Shown piece by piece: positions 52,741-63,003 of a DNA stretch of 64,000 bases. Numbering within the stretch: position 1 is the first letter of the stretch; each line of letters opens with the position of its first letter. Position numbers and translations under genes: made by a program. This stretch comes from Diplonema papillatum. Its lineage: Eukaryota > Euglenozoa > Diplonemea > Diplonemida > Diplonemidae. The stretch lies in contig JAPJBO010000334.1 of NCBI GenBank assembly GCA_030068145.1, positions 158,328-222,327 of the forward strand. Reading direction: 5' to 3'. Below the pieces are notes generated by a model, which saw only the letters and a list, made by a program, of their open reading frames with translations, was not told the origin of the DNA and made no database searches.

Positions 52741-53276
52741 GGGAGGAACAGTAACACGCATATTTTCCTCTCTCGTACATCGCAAACGCGGCCGGTTGCC
52801 GTAATCCTACAGGTGCATGTTGAAGAACATTTAAGAGATTAGGGTAGCTTTGCTGGTCGACGGAGCACTGAACTACCCAGCATCAACTATGGTGGCAAAA
52901 CCGTATTTTGTTTGTGCGCATTCCACTTCTTCCAAACCTCGCCAGCTCTTGGTTTGGTGTTGCATTATTGCACGGGACGGTCATATTCTGGGTCATGGTA
53001 GACACCCTTCAGCAAGACGACACCGACCCCGGAGGTGGCAAAAACACAGGTTCATCCAAACTGGCACGTACATGATGTCAATGGTCGTGTACGTGGTCCT
53101 CACGAAGGCCGCTGTGCACATGCACATCATTACGGCCATCCAAGTCTGCGGACTGTTGTTCTCGTACCGTTTTGTTGATTTAACGGGAGTGAGGATAGTA
53201 CGCTGCCATCGATCGGTTTTTGTTCGTGACACATTGCATTTTGTCGGACACAACAAAACGAACTGGAGTATTTCTT
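52741..53276. other. Spacer with no recognised gene
   Basis: Open frames of 80-144 codons on the plus strand lack domains. The sequence GTCGGACACAACAAAACG precedes the family C copy. Confidence 0.3.
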
Positions 53277-53415
53277 TTGTATAAGCACCTGCTTTGTAGG
53301 AAATGCTTGAGGAGACTGTCTGTTGCGATAGATCAAAGGAGGTAAATGTGCTGTAGCCCACACGAAACACAGGTAAATCTGGGTTCAGTGGGGGGCGTAA
53401 GCGTTCAACAACGCA
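53277..53415 (-). repeat. Family C, inverted 3' portion
   Basis: Begins TTGTATAAGCACCTGCTTTG and runs to GCGTAAGCGTTCAACA; the 5' third is missing. Confidence 0.88.
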
Positions 53416-54190
53416 CCCTGTTCAGAGCGTCCTACGCGGGCGGTTTAGTGTCTTCAGCTCACGCACGGTGTTCGCGTACGCAGGGCACAACAGGGTTGTT
53501 CAGCTTCAATGTGCTACCCCTCGCTCCGGCTATGTTCCCCTTCAGTGCGCCTAAACTACCAAAACAAGAAAATATGCGATAAGGCAAGAAGGGAGGCAAC
53601 ACAAAACTGGTAACTGACGGTCGTCGCATCACGTCATTAGTGTGCACGCTGGATGGCCGGGCAACAGGCAGTAGTTCAGCAGTGTAGGGAATCATTGACT
53701 ACCGGAAACCGGCTTCTCCGTGTGTTTTCTTCTCATTCAAAAATCATGTGGTGACGTTTCTTATTTCATTTTTCTGAGGTCCAAAAAATTTAGCCTACAT
53801 AAAAATTCGTGAAGGAGCCTTTTGTTTCCGTAAAAACTGAGAATTGACCCTCAGGGCCAACTCTGGAGGCAGCTGAATGTTGGATCGACAGCAAGCGTTC
53901 GCTTCTGGTGGTATCCAAAAATGAAACAAAAAAGAAAGCATGCGCAGTGTTCATATGTTCAAACCGGCACTGCTTCGCATGCATGTTTTGAGGAGAAAGG
54001 GAGCACAAGACTCTGTAAGCAAGGACTGAAACCGGGGGCTGGCGTCCGCTGTTGTCCATTTTTCCTTTTTTTTTTTTCTTTTTTCCCGACGACAACTAGT
54101 GTCAGACTAGCCTACCCGAAGGCAGTTGATTTCTTTAGGCAAGGTTTCTCTACCGGCGGAAGTTGTTTGGGTTAGCGTTTTTTTTGTGCG
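53416..54190. other. Spacer with a family K repeat
   Basis: 54086-54170 (CGACAACTAGTGTCAGACTAGCC and GTTGATTTCTTTAGGCAAGG) is shared with 62945-63003 and, more distantly, 62535-62620. The rest has no recognised gene. Confidence 0.5.
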
Positions 54191-55078
54191 GTCGACGACA
54201 GGGGTTATTCTAATCCCCGAAATTCTGAAAAATCCCGGTTAAAAAATCTTTGATATGGCCAGAAATTTTTTTTCCCACTGCGTGTGGGAAAGCTGGGATT
54301 GCTGAAGCAAGCAGCGTCCCAAAGAGCTGCGCCTTTCAACCTGTTCGTCCCGGTTCCCTGCTGGACACCTCTCAGGAGAGCCTGTTTCTCTAACTTCGGT
54401 CCCTTCCAGTTGCTGTAGTCGTACTGCAATGTATTGTCATCAGGGCCAGTGGCGCCACCACTAAAACCAAATGCGGTGAGCGACATCTCTTTTAGTTTCG
54501 AAATCCTTTCAGGCCTGTGAGCTTCAGGATAGCAAACGATCCTCCAGTGACTGATTACTGGGTGTGATGGAAAACACAATCTGGCTGCTGCTTCTCCACT
54601 TAGTTGTAGCCTTCACTTGTCAGTCCCAGTGGGCACTACGGCACTACGGCATGATGGCCTCAACGCCTTTCAACGAATCGAGGCAGGGCGAAGCTGCTCA
54701 CGACAGGCGCCCCCCAACACGCTAATCCCAACGCCCCTCATGGCCCCAGAGATATTTCTGGACCACATCGCTGGCAGGCTGTACACAAAACAGCAACTAC
54801 GACTCCAGGATCTGAGCCTGTAGCCTGGGTCCCTTGCCAAAAAGTTTTCACCAGAAATCCCCATGGTTAAAAAATCTTTTTTCACCGGCCTGTTTTCAGA
54901 ATTTTTTTTTTTTTTGGTGAAAAAAAAATTTTTTAACCATACAGGCAGGGGTGTTTCTAAATCGGGACCCGCTTTTCCTGGAAAAAACTTTTTTTCCCGG
55001 TTTCGTTGCTGGGGGCTTCGTAACCAAAAAAACTTTTTTTCCCGGTTTCACTCTCCTTGGTATTACCCTTTTCCCCCA

Positions 55079-56428
55079 ATGTTTTTTAGCCAAAAAAATA
55101 TTGTATCCACTCAACTTTGTTGTTGCGGACGCAATCATCCAATCGAAGAAACAGAAACGCCTCGTTATTGGGCTCAGCCCGCCGCGTTGTGGACGAGGGG
55201 GTTGTATGCCTGCCGGGTTATTTGCATTGCATATAGCCTGTCTGTGTGGGCAGCATCGGCCTCTCGACGTTTTCTTGCTGCAGTTCGAAACATGGATGCA
55301 TCTATTGACGTGATTCACGAGACGCATCCACAGTCACCATGCCTCGAATCCATCCAGCGCCAAGACTTCCAGCTAAGATGCCACGTCGGAGCTGACATTT
55401 TCGATGTCTGTGCTGCAACCAGTGTGGCACTTCAGAACCGAGACCTGAGTTTAAGCGGCTTGGAAACTGTTGTGGATCACGCGTTAGTGGTTCTTCGCCT
55501 CCTCGCCAAGAGTCCTGGCCAATACGAGGTGGAGTACCTTGGGAAGAACAACATGGACGAACTCACAAAGCAGGGTATTCAACGCTGGCGCCGGCAGTTG
55601 TGCGCGACAGTGTTCGCGGACTTGAGTAAGCGGTGGGCTGCGTACCCAAACAAAACAATCTGCTCGTTTTATTCCACTGCACAGCGAGATTCAACAACGG
55701 AGTGCCTGATGGCGTTGTGCCAGTTTCTCGGGTTTGACGAAACTTCAACGTACACAGTGGGAATGGAGTGGTCCCAGTTTCGTCAGCTTAGTTGTCCTGA
55801 GCTGAAAGGGGAGGGGCTCCGCAAGTTCGTTTTGGAGTACCTGCTGACCACGGAGGCAGATGGTCTACTCGAACAGGCACTGGAGGCTATGACGGCGCTC
55901 TCTCCGTCTAGTGTCGTTGTTGAAAGTGCCTTCTCCTTGCTCAGAATGCTGCGTGGTTTGTACAGAACCACTGTTGGTGCGCAGACGATCTCACAGGAGC
56001 TGGTAATTTGCTGCCTCCTGCCGCAAGGCGCTGCCGAGCGCACGGAGCTGTTTCACGAAGCCACCACTGCCTTTCTTGTTCAGAAGCCCCGCCGCTTTAC
56101 AAAGCGCAGGTCTCAAGGAGTACTCTCTGGCACTGGCACAGTGGACTACAACGAAGCTATCAACATCCTCTACCCAGTTCCACAGGCCCAGGAAGACGAA
56201 GACCCGTATGGCCTCGCCGCCGAACCCGATGGTTCTGACTTGGAAGATGATGCCTTGTCCATCGTAAGCCTCGCCACGACTGACTTCGATGACACAGCTC
56301 CCTCGCAAGGGCAACGAGAGACAACAGTCTCCCAGCCACGTGTGACCTTCTCACAAGTTTTGGACGAGGACGAGAGTGATGACGAGCAACCGGAAAAGCG
56401 GAGACGCACTGCACCCTCTTCCGAATAG
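55079..56428 (+). CDS. hAT-type transposase, shortened
   Basis: A 449-residue frame from the first ATG inside the element; the next ATG (55292, 378 residues) begins the part with convincing protein character and may be the real start. The middle (VCAATSVALQNRDLSLSGLE, LVVLRLLAKS) resembles the helical insertion domain of hAT transposases and the segment SPSSVVVESAFSLLRMLRGL at about residues 278-297 resembles the C-terminal hAT dimerisation motif, though weakly. No BED zinc finger, no clear DDE triad and about 200 fewer residues than usual. The C-terminal 100 residues are acidic and end in PEKRRRTAPSSE, a nuclear-localisation-like tail. It could still bind or dimerise, but catalysis is doubtful. 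Confidence 0.65.
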   Translation: MFFSQKNIVSTQLCCCGRNHPIEETETPRYWAQPAALWTRGLYACRVICIAYSLSVWAASASRRFLAAVRNMDASIDVIHETHPQSPCLESIQRQDFQLRCHVGADIFDVCAATSVALQNRDLSLSGLETVVDHALVVLRLLAKSPGQYEVEYLGKNNMDELTKQGIQRWRRQLCATVFADLSKRWAAYPNKTICSFYSTAQRDSTTECLMALCQFLGFDETSTYTVGMEWSQFRQLSCPELKGEGLRKFVLEYLLTTEADGLLEQALEAMTALSPSSVVVESAFSLLRMLRGLYRTTVGAQTISQELVICCLLPQGAAERTELFHEATTAFLVQKPRRFTKRRSQGVLSGTGTVDYNEAINILYPVPQAQEDEDPYGLAAEPDGSDLEDDALSIVSLATTDFDDTAPSQGQRETTVSQPRVTFSQVLDEDESDDEQPEKRRRTAPSSE

Positions 56429-56443
56429 GCGCATTCTTGCGCG

Positions 56444-56668
56444 CCCTTGGAACCTTGGCGGGGGCTTGTACACCCCCCCCCCCCTTGGAGCCTTGGCGTC
56501 CAGCAGACACAAAATCAGGCCCAAATTAGCCCGAATTACCACCGCGGGGGCTTGTACACCCCCCCCCTTGGAGCCTTGGCGTCCAGCAGACACACAATCA
56601 GGCCCAAATTAGCCCGAATTACCACCGCGGGGGCTTGTACACCCCCCCCCTTGGAGCCTTGCAGCGCC
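56444..56668. repeat. Three-copy tandem repeat in the inner hAT 3' region
   Basis: A unit of about 84 bp with CTTGGAGCCTTGGCGTCCAG, GGCCCAAATTAGCCCGAATT and a GGGGGCTTGTACACCCCC palindrome. Three copies follow the transposase stop codon, the first and last shortened. Confidence 0.9.
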
Positions 56669-56791
56669 CATTTTGCACTGGCGAAACCGGGAAAAAAACC
56701 GGGACCCGCATCGCCTAAAACCCAAAATACCCCCGGAACCCCGGGCACCCCTGCATACAGGATAATCCCTGGTCGACGATATACGTCGTTC

Positions 56792-56825
<34 letters not shown>
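56792..56825. repeat. Poly-T tract
   Basis: A homopolymer of about 34 T beside the next hAT element. On the minus strand it would read as a poly-A tail, but no retroelement is attached. Confidence 0.9.
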
Positions 56826-56826
<1 letters not shown>

Positions 56827-56833
56827 TGTGATT

Positions 56834-57368
56834 CAGGGGACTTTAAAAGTTTGGGGTCCGAGCCAAAAACCCGGTTTGAGCCAAAAAACCGGTTTGGTTA
56901 TGTAGGTCGGTGTATCACACTTGCATGCGGTGCTGCATCACGAGCGGGCTACTTTCTGCACTCTGTGTGGAGTTTTCCGCACTCTAGGCACTCTCGGTTT
57001 CCATGATCCACATGAAGGAAGCAAAAAGAAGCACTGTGTTGGTCAGAAAAGCACATTTTTCTTTCAGAACAAAAGGTTGCAATAAGAAATGACAAAAAGG
57101 CGGAGACGTAAAGAAACACCAGCTTCATGATGAGCCCCCCACTCCCCCCCACTCCCCGTTTTTCCCCCTTTTTAGGTTAAGCTGTTTTTTGAGGGCTTAT
57201 TTGTACGCTATTACAGGCAGGTACGTTCATTACTACTATAGTACTACTACACAGTGAAGGTGGTAAAACTTTGAAATCGGTCTATAAGATTTTTTTTTTT
57301 CCCCTCAAAAACTCAAACCGGTTTATTCGGTTTGTCAAACCGATAAACCGGTATTTTAAAGTCCCCTG
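56834..57368. mobile_element. hAT MITE, 535 bp
   Basis: Ends CAGGGGACTTTAAAAGTTTG and the complement TTTTAAAGTCCCCTG. The flanks GTGTGATT (56826-56833) and GTGTGATC (57369-57376) match at seven of eight positions. The interior repeats AACCGGTTT and GCCAAAAACCC near the ends. Non-coding. Confidence 0.88.
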
Positions 57369-57379
57369 GTGTGATCCAC

Positions 57380-58891
57380 CAGGGGTCTTTAAAAGTTTGG
57401 GGGTTGGAGCGGAAAACCCGGTGTCAGCCAAAAACCCGGTGTAAGGTCAATTTTTTTTTTTCCAACGCTTGGGCAGCAGGGATGCCTTGGGACGAAAATC
57501 TACGCTCTAAGTACGAAGATCGCAAAACAGTTTTGTGAAAGAAATTTCCGCCGGTGGTTTCTGCTATGAGAAAATTTTTTACATCATGTTTCTGCCACGA
57601 GAAATTTCCACCGATGGATTCCGTTAGAAAACATTTCCACCAACAATTGCTGTTAGAAAAGTTTTGCGCCAAGCTTCCCGTGAAAGAAATTTCCGCCGCT
57701 GGTTTCTGCCATGAGAAAAGTTCCACCAGTTTTCTGTCACGAGAGAAATTTCCACCACCAGTTTCCCACGAAACAAAATTTCCGCCAGTAGTTTTCACGA
57801 GAACATTTCCATCATCGGTTTCCGTCACGAGAGAAATTGCCGTCAGTAGTTTCCGCCACGAGAAAATTTCCATCAGTTTTCTGTCGTGAGAAAAATTTAC
57901 ACCAACAGTTTCCCACGAAAGAAATTTCCGACAGTAGTTTCCACGAGAACATTTCCATCAGGTTTCCGCCACGAGAAAATTTCCATCACTTTTCTGTCGT
58001 GAGAGAAAATTTCCACCACAACAGTATTCCACAAAAGAAATTTCCGCCAGTAGTTTCCACGAGGAAATTTCCATCATCGGTTTCCCACAAAACAAAATTT
58101 CCGCCAGTACGAGAACATTTCCATCGTCGGTTTCCGTCAGTAGTTTCCGCCACGAGAAAATTTCCATCAGTTTTCTGTCGTGAGAAAAATTTACACCAAC
58201 AGTTTCCCACGAAAGAAATTTCCGACAGTAGTTTCCACGAGAACATTTCCATCAGGTTTCCGCCACGAGAAAATTTCCATCACTTTTCTGTCGTGAGAGA
58301 AAATTTCCACCACAACAGTATTCCACAAAAGAAATTTCCGCCAGTAGTTTCCACGAGGAAATTTCCATCATCGGTTTCCCACGAAACAAAATTTCCGCCA
58401 GTACGAGAACATTTCCATCATCGGTTTCCGTCAGTAGTTTCCGCCACGAGAAAATTTCCATCAGTTTTCTGTCGTGAGAAAAATTTACACCAACAGTTTC
58501 CCACGAAAGAAATTTCCGACAGTAGTTTCCACGAGAACATTTCCATCAGGTTTCCGCCACGAGAAAATTTCCATCACTTTTCTGTCGTGAGAGAAAATTT
58601 CCACCACAGCAGTATTCCACAAAAGAAATTTCCGCCAGTAGTTTCCACGAGAAAATTTCCATCAGTTTTCTGCCGTGAGAAAATTTTCCACCACCAGTTT
58701 CTCTTCCCACGAAAGAAATTTCCGCCGGTAGTTTCCACGAGAAAATTTCCAGCCTACACAGTGACAAAACAGAAATCTGGAAATTTTTTTCCCCCAGAAA
58801 TTTTCTGACTTTTTTTTTTTTTCCCTCTTTTTTTGACACACCGGGTTTTCCCGGTGTCTGACACCGGGACACCGGGTTTTATAGTCCCCTG
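57380..58891. mobile_element. hAT MITE, 1.5 kb, carrying a tandem array
   Basis: Ends CAGGGGTCTTTAAAAGTTTG and ATAGTCCCCTG, similar to the neighbouring 535-bp element; flanked by GTGATCCAC at 57371-57379 and 58892-58900 (9 identical bases, so 8 bp plus one by chance, or a 9-bp duplication). Its body from 57540 to 58770 is a tandem array. Confidence 0.88.
57540..58770. repeat. 294-bp higher-order tandem repeat
   Basis: A basic degenerate unit of 30-40 bp, GAGAAAATTTCCATCAG or AAAGAAATTTCCGCCAGTAG, is organised into a 294-bp higher-order unit repeated at 57842, 58136 and 58430, nearly identical. Since 294 is 3 x 98, a frame stays open across 972 bases on the plus strand and 200-300 bases on the minus. 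There is no known protein family; the frame is a consequence of the period. Confidence 0.9.
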
Positions 58892-60406
58892 GTGATCCAC
58901 CCTGGAGTTTTTCCGGGTTTGTGCCGGGTTTGTACCGGGGGGGGGGTCCGGGTTTTTTGTCTCCCCAGCACCCGCTAGCAACCTTGGTCGTGGAGATTTC
59001 AGGCTTCGCGGTGGATTTTGCCACGTTTCATGATCGTCTGGTGCTCGTGGGGGTTTGTCCCGCTCTTTGCGGTCCCTCGCCCTTCTGTCATGTTCAGCCT
59101 ACGGGCTTCGGTATCGTGAATATTTTGTCGGTTTGAGGCCCCTTCCGTAGCTTGGAAAACGGAAAGAGGAGCAGCATCTCCATCGGATCAGAACGAGGGA
59201 CAGAAGTTCCCACGCTCACCCCGCTCGGCTGTGCCAGCGGAACAGAAGTCGGCAACAAGCGGTTCGGACGGGCGGGTTCCCCGCCCATCAAGTACAACCG
59301 GTTTTCCCTCGCCTAGGTGCTGTCGGATGGCTTAAGATGGCCTGAGCAGACTGCTACCTTTGGGTCCGCATCCTTTCAAACTGTGGCTGACCAAGCCGCT
59401 GTTTGAGCTCTGCAGGGGTTTCGATGCACTCCAAAATGCGGGTACCAACAACCCCGGCAGCTGGGAGGAATGGCTACTGAGCATGGGTGCGTGGCGTTCG
59501 TGGACGCGCAACTGCGTGCAAACAACTGACTGAAAAGTAAGCACGTACCGCGGATGCAGAACATCGATGCAGACGATGAGTGCCGCAAATGCAGGGAATT
59601 CGAGGCCGTTCTACGAGCAGGCAAGATGGCAAGCGAGAGAGCGTGCCGTACCTCAGGCAGGTCGCTCGAAAACGGGAACCCGAAATGGAAGATTCACCCC
59701 CAGGAACAATACCCAGCGGACTGGAAGCGCAGGCAGGCCCGGATGGAAGCATGGGGTGAAGCAGAAGAGACAGAGGAGCGGAGAAACGGGGCCGCACCAG
59801 TGGCAGACCCGGACGTTGGGGTTCAACAATTGAAGAACCACCGACTCGGGCATACCGGCCGAGAACAGCCAATCATGGAACCCAGGGCACAAGGGAGGCT
59901 ACGGCGCGGTGGTGAAGTAACGCTCGCTCGCTAGCATCCGGCAAGAGCCAGCATGACACACGAATTTGGAAATGATGCTTCATTTGGAAACAGCGAGGGC
60001 AGAGGGTTAATCTGCTTGTACTAGGCTCCTCGGTTCCCGTAGTATCGGGAGAGTTTGAGGCAATTGCTGGCTGGTGGTCGGTTGTAGTCCGTTGCGTCAA
60101 GCACAACCGGGCTTGCCCTCTGGAGGCTTTGGAAAATAGTGGTTCCTGTCTGTATTCAGCGCTGCAATGGCAAAGCATTCCGGGTACCTTCTGCGGTGGA
60201 CCTACACTTTCGGTGCCGCCTTACATATTAATTGGTGTTGGTTTTTACTCGACAGGACCCTGGTGCAGTCGGTTTAGCTTGATTGCAGCGATCACCTGCC
60301 ATAACCTGAAGGGGTGGTGCAAAATAAAAAATCGGACCCCCCTTGAGTTTTTCCGGGTTTGTGCCGGGTTTGTGCCGGGTTTGCACCGGGCATATGGATC
60401 ACACCA

Positions 60407-62399
60407 TTTTGGCGCCCTTTTCATTTTAGAGTGAAAGTTCGCTTGAAACTCCGGGGTTTTAAAGTCTCCGGGTGACCTTCGTCGTTTTGTTTGATGGAAC
60501 CCCATTGTGGGAGCATTGAAAACTGCAATTGAAAAATGGTAGAATGAGTGCTGTGTGCTGAGGAAAGCTACGCATGCTCGACAGGTGCTGAAACGTTTGA
60601 GGACTTCACAGGCCCGCCGTGCTTCAGGCAGCTGAAGGGGCATTATCGCGACTAAACAGCACACGCGCGATCAGACTATCTTGTGGTGTAAGAAGCCGGT
60701 GGGTTATCATGCAGGTCGACAAGACACACCACCCCCCCGAAACGCTATGCCGAGTATATCTCAGCAAGCGCCGTGCCCGCTGGCATCGAGGCGGGCGTGG
60801 AGAAGTTATCTCTCTCCGATCAAATGCCGTGCCACGGAGGGGCTGGGTGGTCCTGATGGAACCCACAATAGCAGGGGGCGGAGAGGCTTGGATTCGCTCC
60901 GAGCGCCTTGAGCTTCGTTTTGTTAACGCTACAAGGACATAGGGCAAAAAGCTCAGCTCGTCAGAATAGTGATTGACGTGTCGTTGGTGTCGTAGTATCC
61001 AACCAAGCTCAAATCTCGCATCCGAACAAATATAGCGCCGACTGACTACTTTTCGGGGTGTGGCGGGAGCACGTTGACTCCACTTCGACGTGAGGGTAGA
61101 CCGGTTGGGGGTCAGGCTCTGGCAGTCCTGCATCCACAACATACTTCTAAATTTGTAGGGACAATTCTCGTTTTCTTTTTCCTTTTTAATTTCGGCAGCC
61201 TGTTTCAGGTCTTGCTTCTTTTTTGTTCCTTTTTTGTTCTAGCCCGTAACGGTCTAAAAGCCCACTCTTTTTTCCTTGTTTAGAGTGGGAGCTCGCTTGA
61301 CACCCCTTTTCGCGGTGGGGTCTTCACCAACCGGCAAGGATCCGAGACTGCTAGTAAACAGAGACGTCGAAACGAAGAAAATCGGGTGCTGAACAAGCTC
61401 GTTGGTTGTTGATGAGTGGCAAGGAAAGGAGGAGGAAGAGGAGGAGAGGAGGAGAGAGGCGAAATTTGCACCCCCCCCACCCCCACGAAACCTCTCTGTA
61501 CTTCCTTGGCGTGTGCTTCCGGCTGTCGTCGTTTTTATCCTCATTGTTCGGTATATGGAATATGCGGAACGAGGGTCTACTGAGGCAAGAGGCTTTCAAA
61601 AGGGACTGAAGCCTCTGAGGGGAAGGGGGGGCGAACGAAGCGGGCCCGATATTGGTTGTTCTATCTTCTTTTTGAATAAGCACCTGCTGTTCGAATATAC
61701 TCGAAGGTGGCCGCCAGTTGCGAATTTCAAGGGAGGACCGACCTGGTAAGAAACAGGGACCACAGGACCACCCACACACGACATCGGAGCACTGTATGTA
61801 CGCCGGCCGTGAACTATATTGGGCGCGAATCAAAGGTCCTCAAAACCCGCCACAAGGGTGTCTTTTTGCGAAAACGCTATGTCGAGAACCTGTTGGCCAG
61901 AGTGCTGCCACCACTTCCCCACACAATTTGGGGAGAATCTTCAAGCGGCAGGCGTGTCGCGGGGTGAACCGAGAGAGAGAGACTTAAGGTGTCCGAGTGA
62001 TCGCTCATCAGATCCCACAAAGGGTGTCGGTTCATCTTGACAGCAGGACGGTGGCCATGGAAGTCGGCATCCGATAATGAGTGTGTAACAACTCACCTGC
62101 CGAATGCACCGATCCCGAAAATGGATGATGCTCGCGATCGATTCATAGTTGGCCGCGTACTGGTATCACAACGCCGCAAAATGGGGACGATGTAACCGAG
62201 AAGCCAAACAGGAACCCTTCCAGCGTAAAGGGAACCGACAGCGGTTCGCAACGAAGCTCGCTATGAAACCCCACCATCAATACCACCCAACGGCTGACAC
62301 TACCGGGCGTTAGCGTCCGGCAGGGGCAAGCATGCCGAGCCGTATCTAAAAGGTGGGGACGAGAAGCACCGGTGCACTCTCTGCCACAGGAAAAAGTCT
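60407..62399. other. Spacer with J motifs, no gene
   Basis: J motif at 60424 (TTTTAGAGTGAAAGTTCGC then AAAGTCTCCGGGTGACC) and a variant at 61279. A family C-like junction (TAAGCACCTGCTGTTCGA then ATATACTCGAAGG) is at 61679-61710. Frames of 100-170 codons show no domain. Confidence 0.45.
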
Positions 62400-62620
62400 C
62401 TCGTTTTTTTTTCTGAGACGTTCCGATTTTCCGAAGAAGAATATCCACCTTCGTACGTGGTACTGTTTCTTACCTTCTAGCCTCCGGAGAAACGAGCACC
62501 AAGCGGCGCCTCCAAGAACTGTATTTTCCGTGACGGACAGCAAGTGTCAAATTAGCCCACCCGAGAGTGGTTGGTATGCCTCTTGGTAGGGTGTTTCTCT
62601 ACCAGCAGGAGTTGCTTGAA
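62400..62620. repeat. Family C fragment (minus) and family K copy
   Basis: The complement of 62476-62518 reads GGTGCTCGTTTCTCCGGAGG with CTAGAAGG, as at the start of family C. 62535-62620 parallels 54086-54175 (AGTGTCAAATTAGCC, GGGTGTTTCTCTACC). Confidence 0.5.
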
Positions 62621-62944
62621 TTCGCTTTTCTTTTGCTTTTTCTTTGTTTTCTGTTCTCTTTTTTTGCACGCCAGACAGCGCCGGGAGTGAAAAGATCTTT
62701 GCGAGGTTTCTACTTGGGGTCGGTGATGGCGAAACGTCCTTGCCTCTGACTTGCAAGTGTGGGCATGACCTCTGCCAAGGGCTTTGGATGCTAGCGAACC
62801 ACAATTCGATAGAATTTTAGAACCATTCCGCTCATACCGCTGCAAGCATTGGGCCGAGCATCGCGGCTCTATTCCCTTCCCATCTCAAGAAGTCGCGAGA
62901 CGGAGAGGAGCTGGGCTACCTTCACCACCACCTCTTCTTTTTTT

Positions 62945-63003
62945 TTTCCCCCGACTACAACTAGTGTCAGACTAGCCTAGTTGATTTCTTCAGGCAAGTT
63001 TCC
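62945..63003 (+). repeat. Family K copy
   Basis: ACTACAACTAGTGTCAGACT, then AGCCTAGTTGATTTCTT, matches 54092-54148 with an internal 9-bp deletion. Confidence 0.7.

Larger units (their letters stand above)
54946..56753. mobile_element. Inner hAT element encoding a transposase-like protein
   Basis: 1,808 bp inserted near the right end of the outer element. Ends are CAGGGGTG and CACCCCTG, with a subterminal CGGGACCCGC at both sides. The duplication CATACAGG (54938-54945 and 56754-56761) is 8 bp and exact. It encodes a short transposase-like ORF and, after it, a three-copy repeat. Autonomous hATs are usually 2.5 kb or more, so this is probably an internally deleted copy. Confidence 0.93.
54199..56771. 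mobile_element. Outer hAT MITE containing a second hAT element
   Basis: Ends CAGGGGTTATTCTAATCCCC and CAGGATAATCCCTG; flanked by the 8-bp duplication GTCGACGA at 54191-54198 and 56772-56779. Without the insert it is about 760 bp and matches 20970-21613 in inverse orientation across its length, including the CCATATCAAAGATTTTTTAA and GTCCCAGTGGGCAC-type interior. Non-autonomous. Confidence 0.93.
57369..60406. mobile_element. Element with family H ends, host of a hAT MITE
   Basis: Left end GGTGTGATCCAC continues, after removal of the hAT at 57380-58891, as CCTGGAGTTTTTCCGGG; right end GGGCATATGGATCACACCA. Both arms carry GAGTTTTTCCGGGTTTGTGC and GCCGGGTTTGT tandem blocks (58903-58937 and 60338-60383). 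The 1.4-kb interior (58938-60337) has no recognised coding sequence. The boundaries are inferred from the H-type ends. Confidence 0.6.

Noticed and set aside
57837-58808. 323-codon repeat protein
   Set aside because: Not called as a gene because the frame follows from the 294-bp period of a tandem array inside a MITE; kept as a finding about the repeat.
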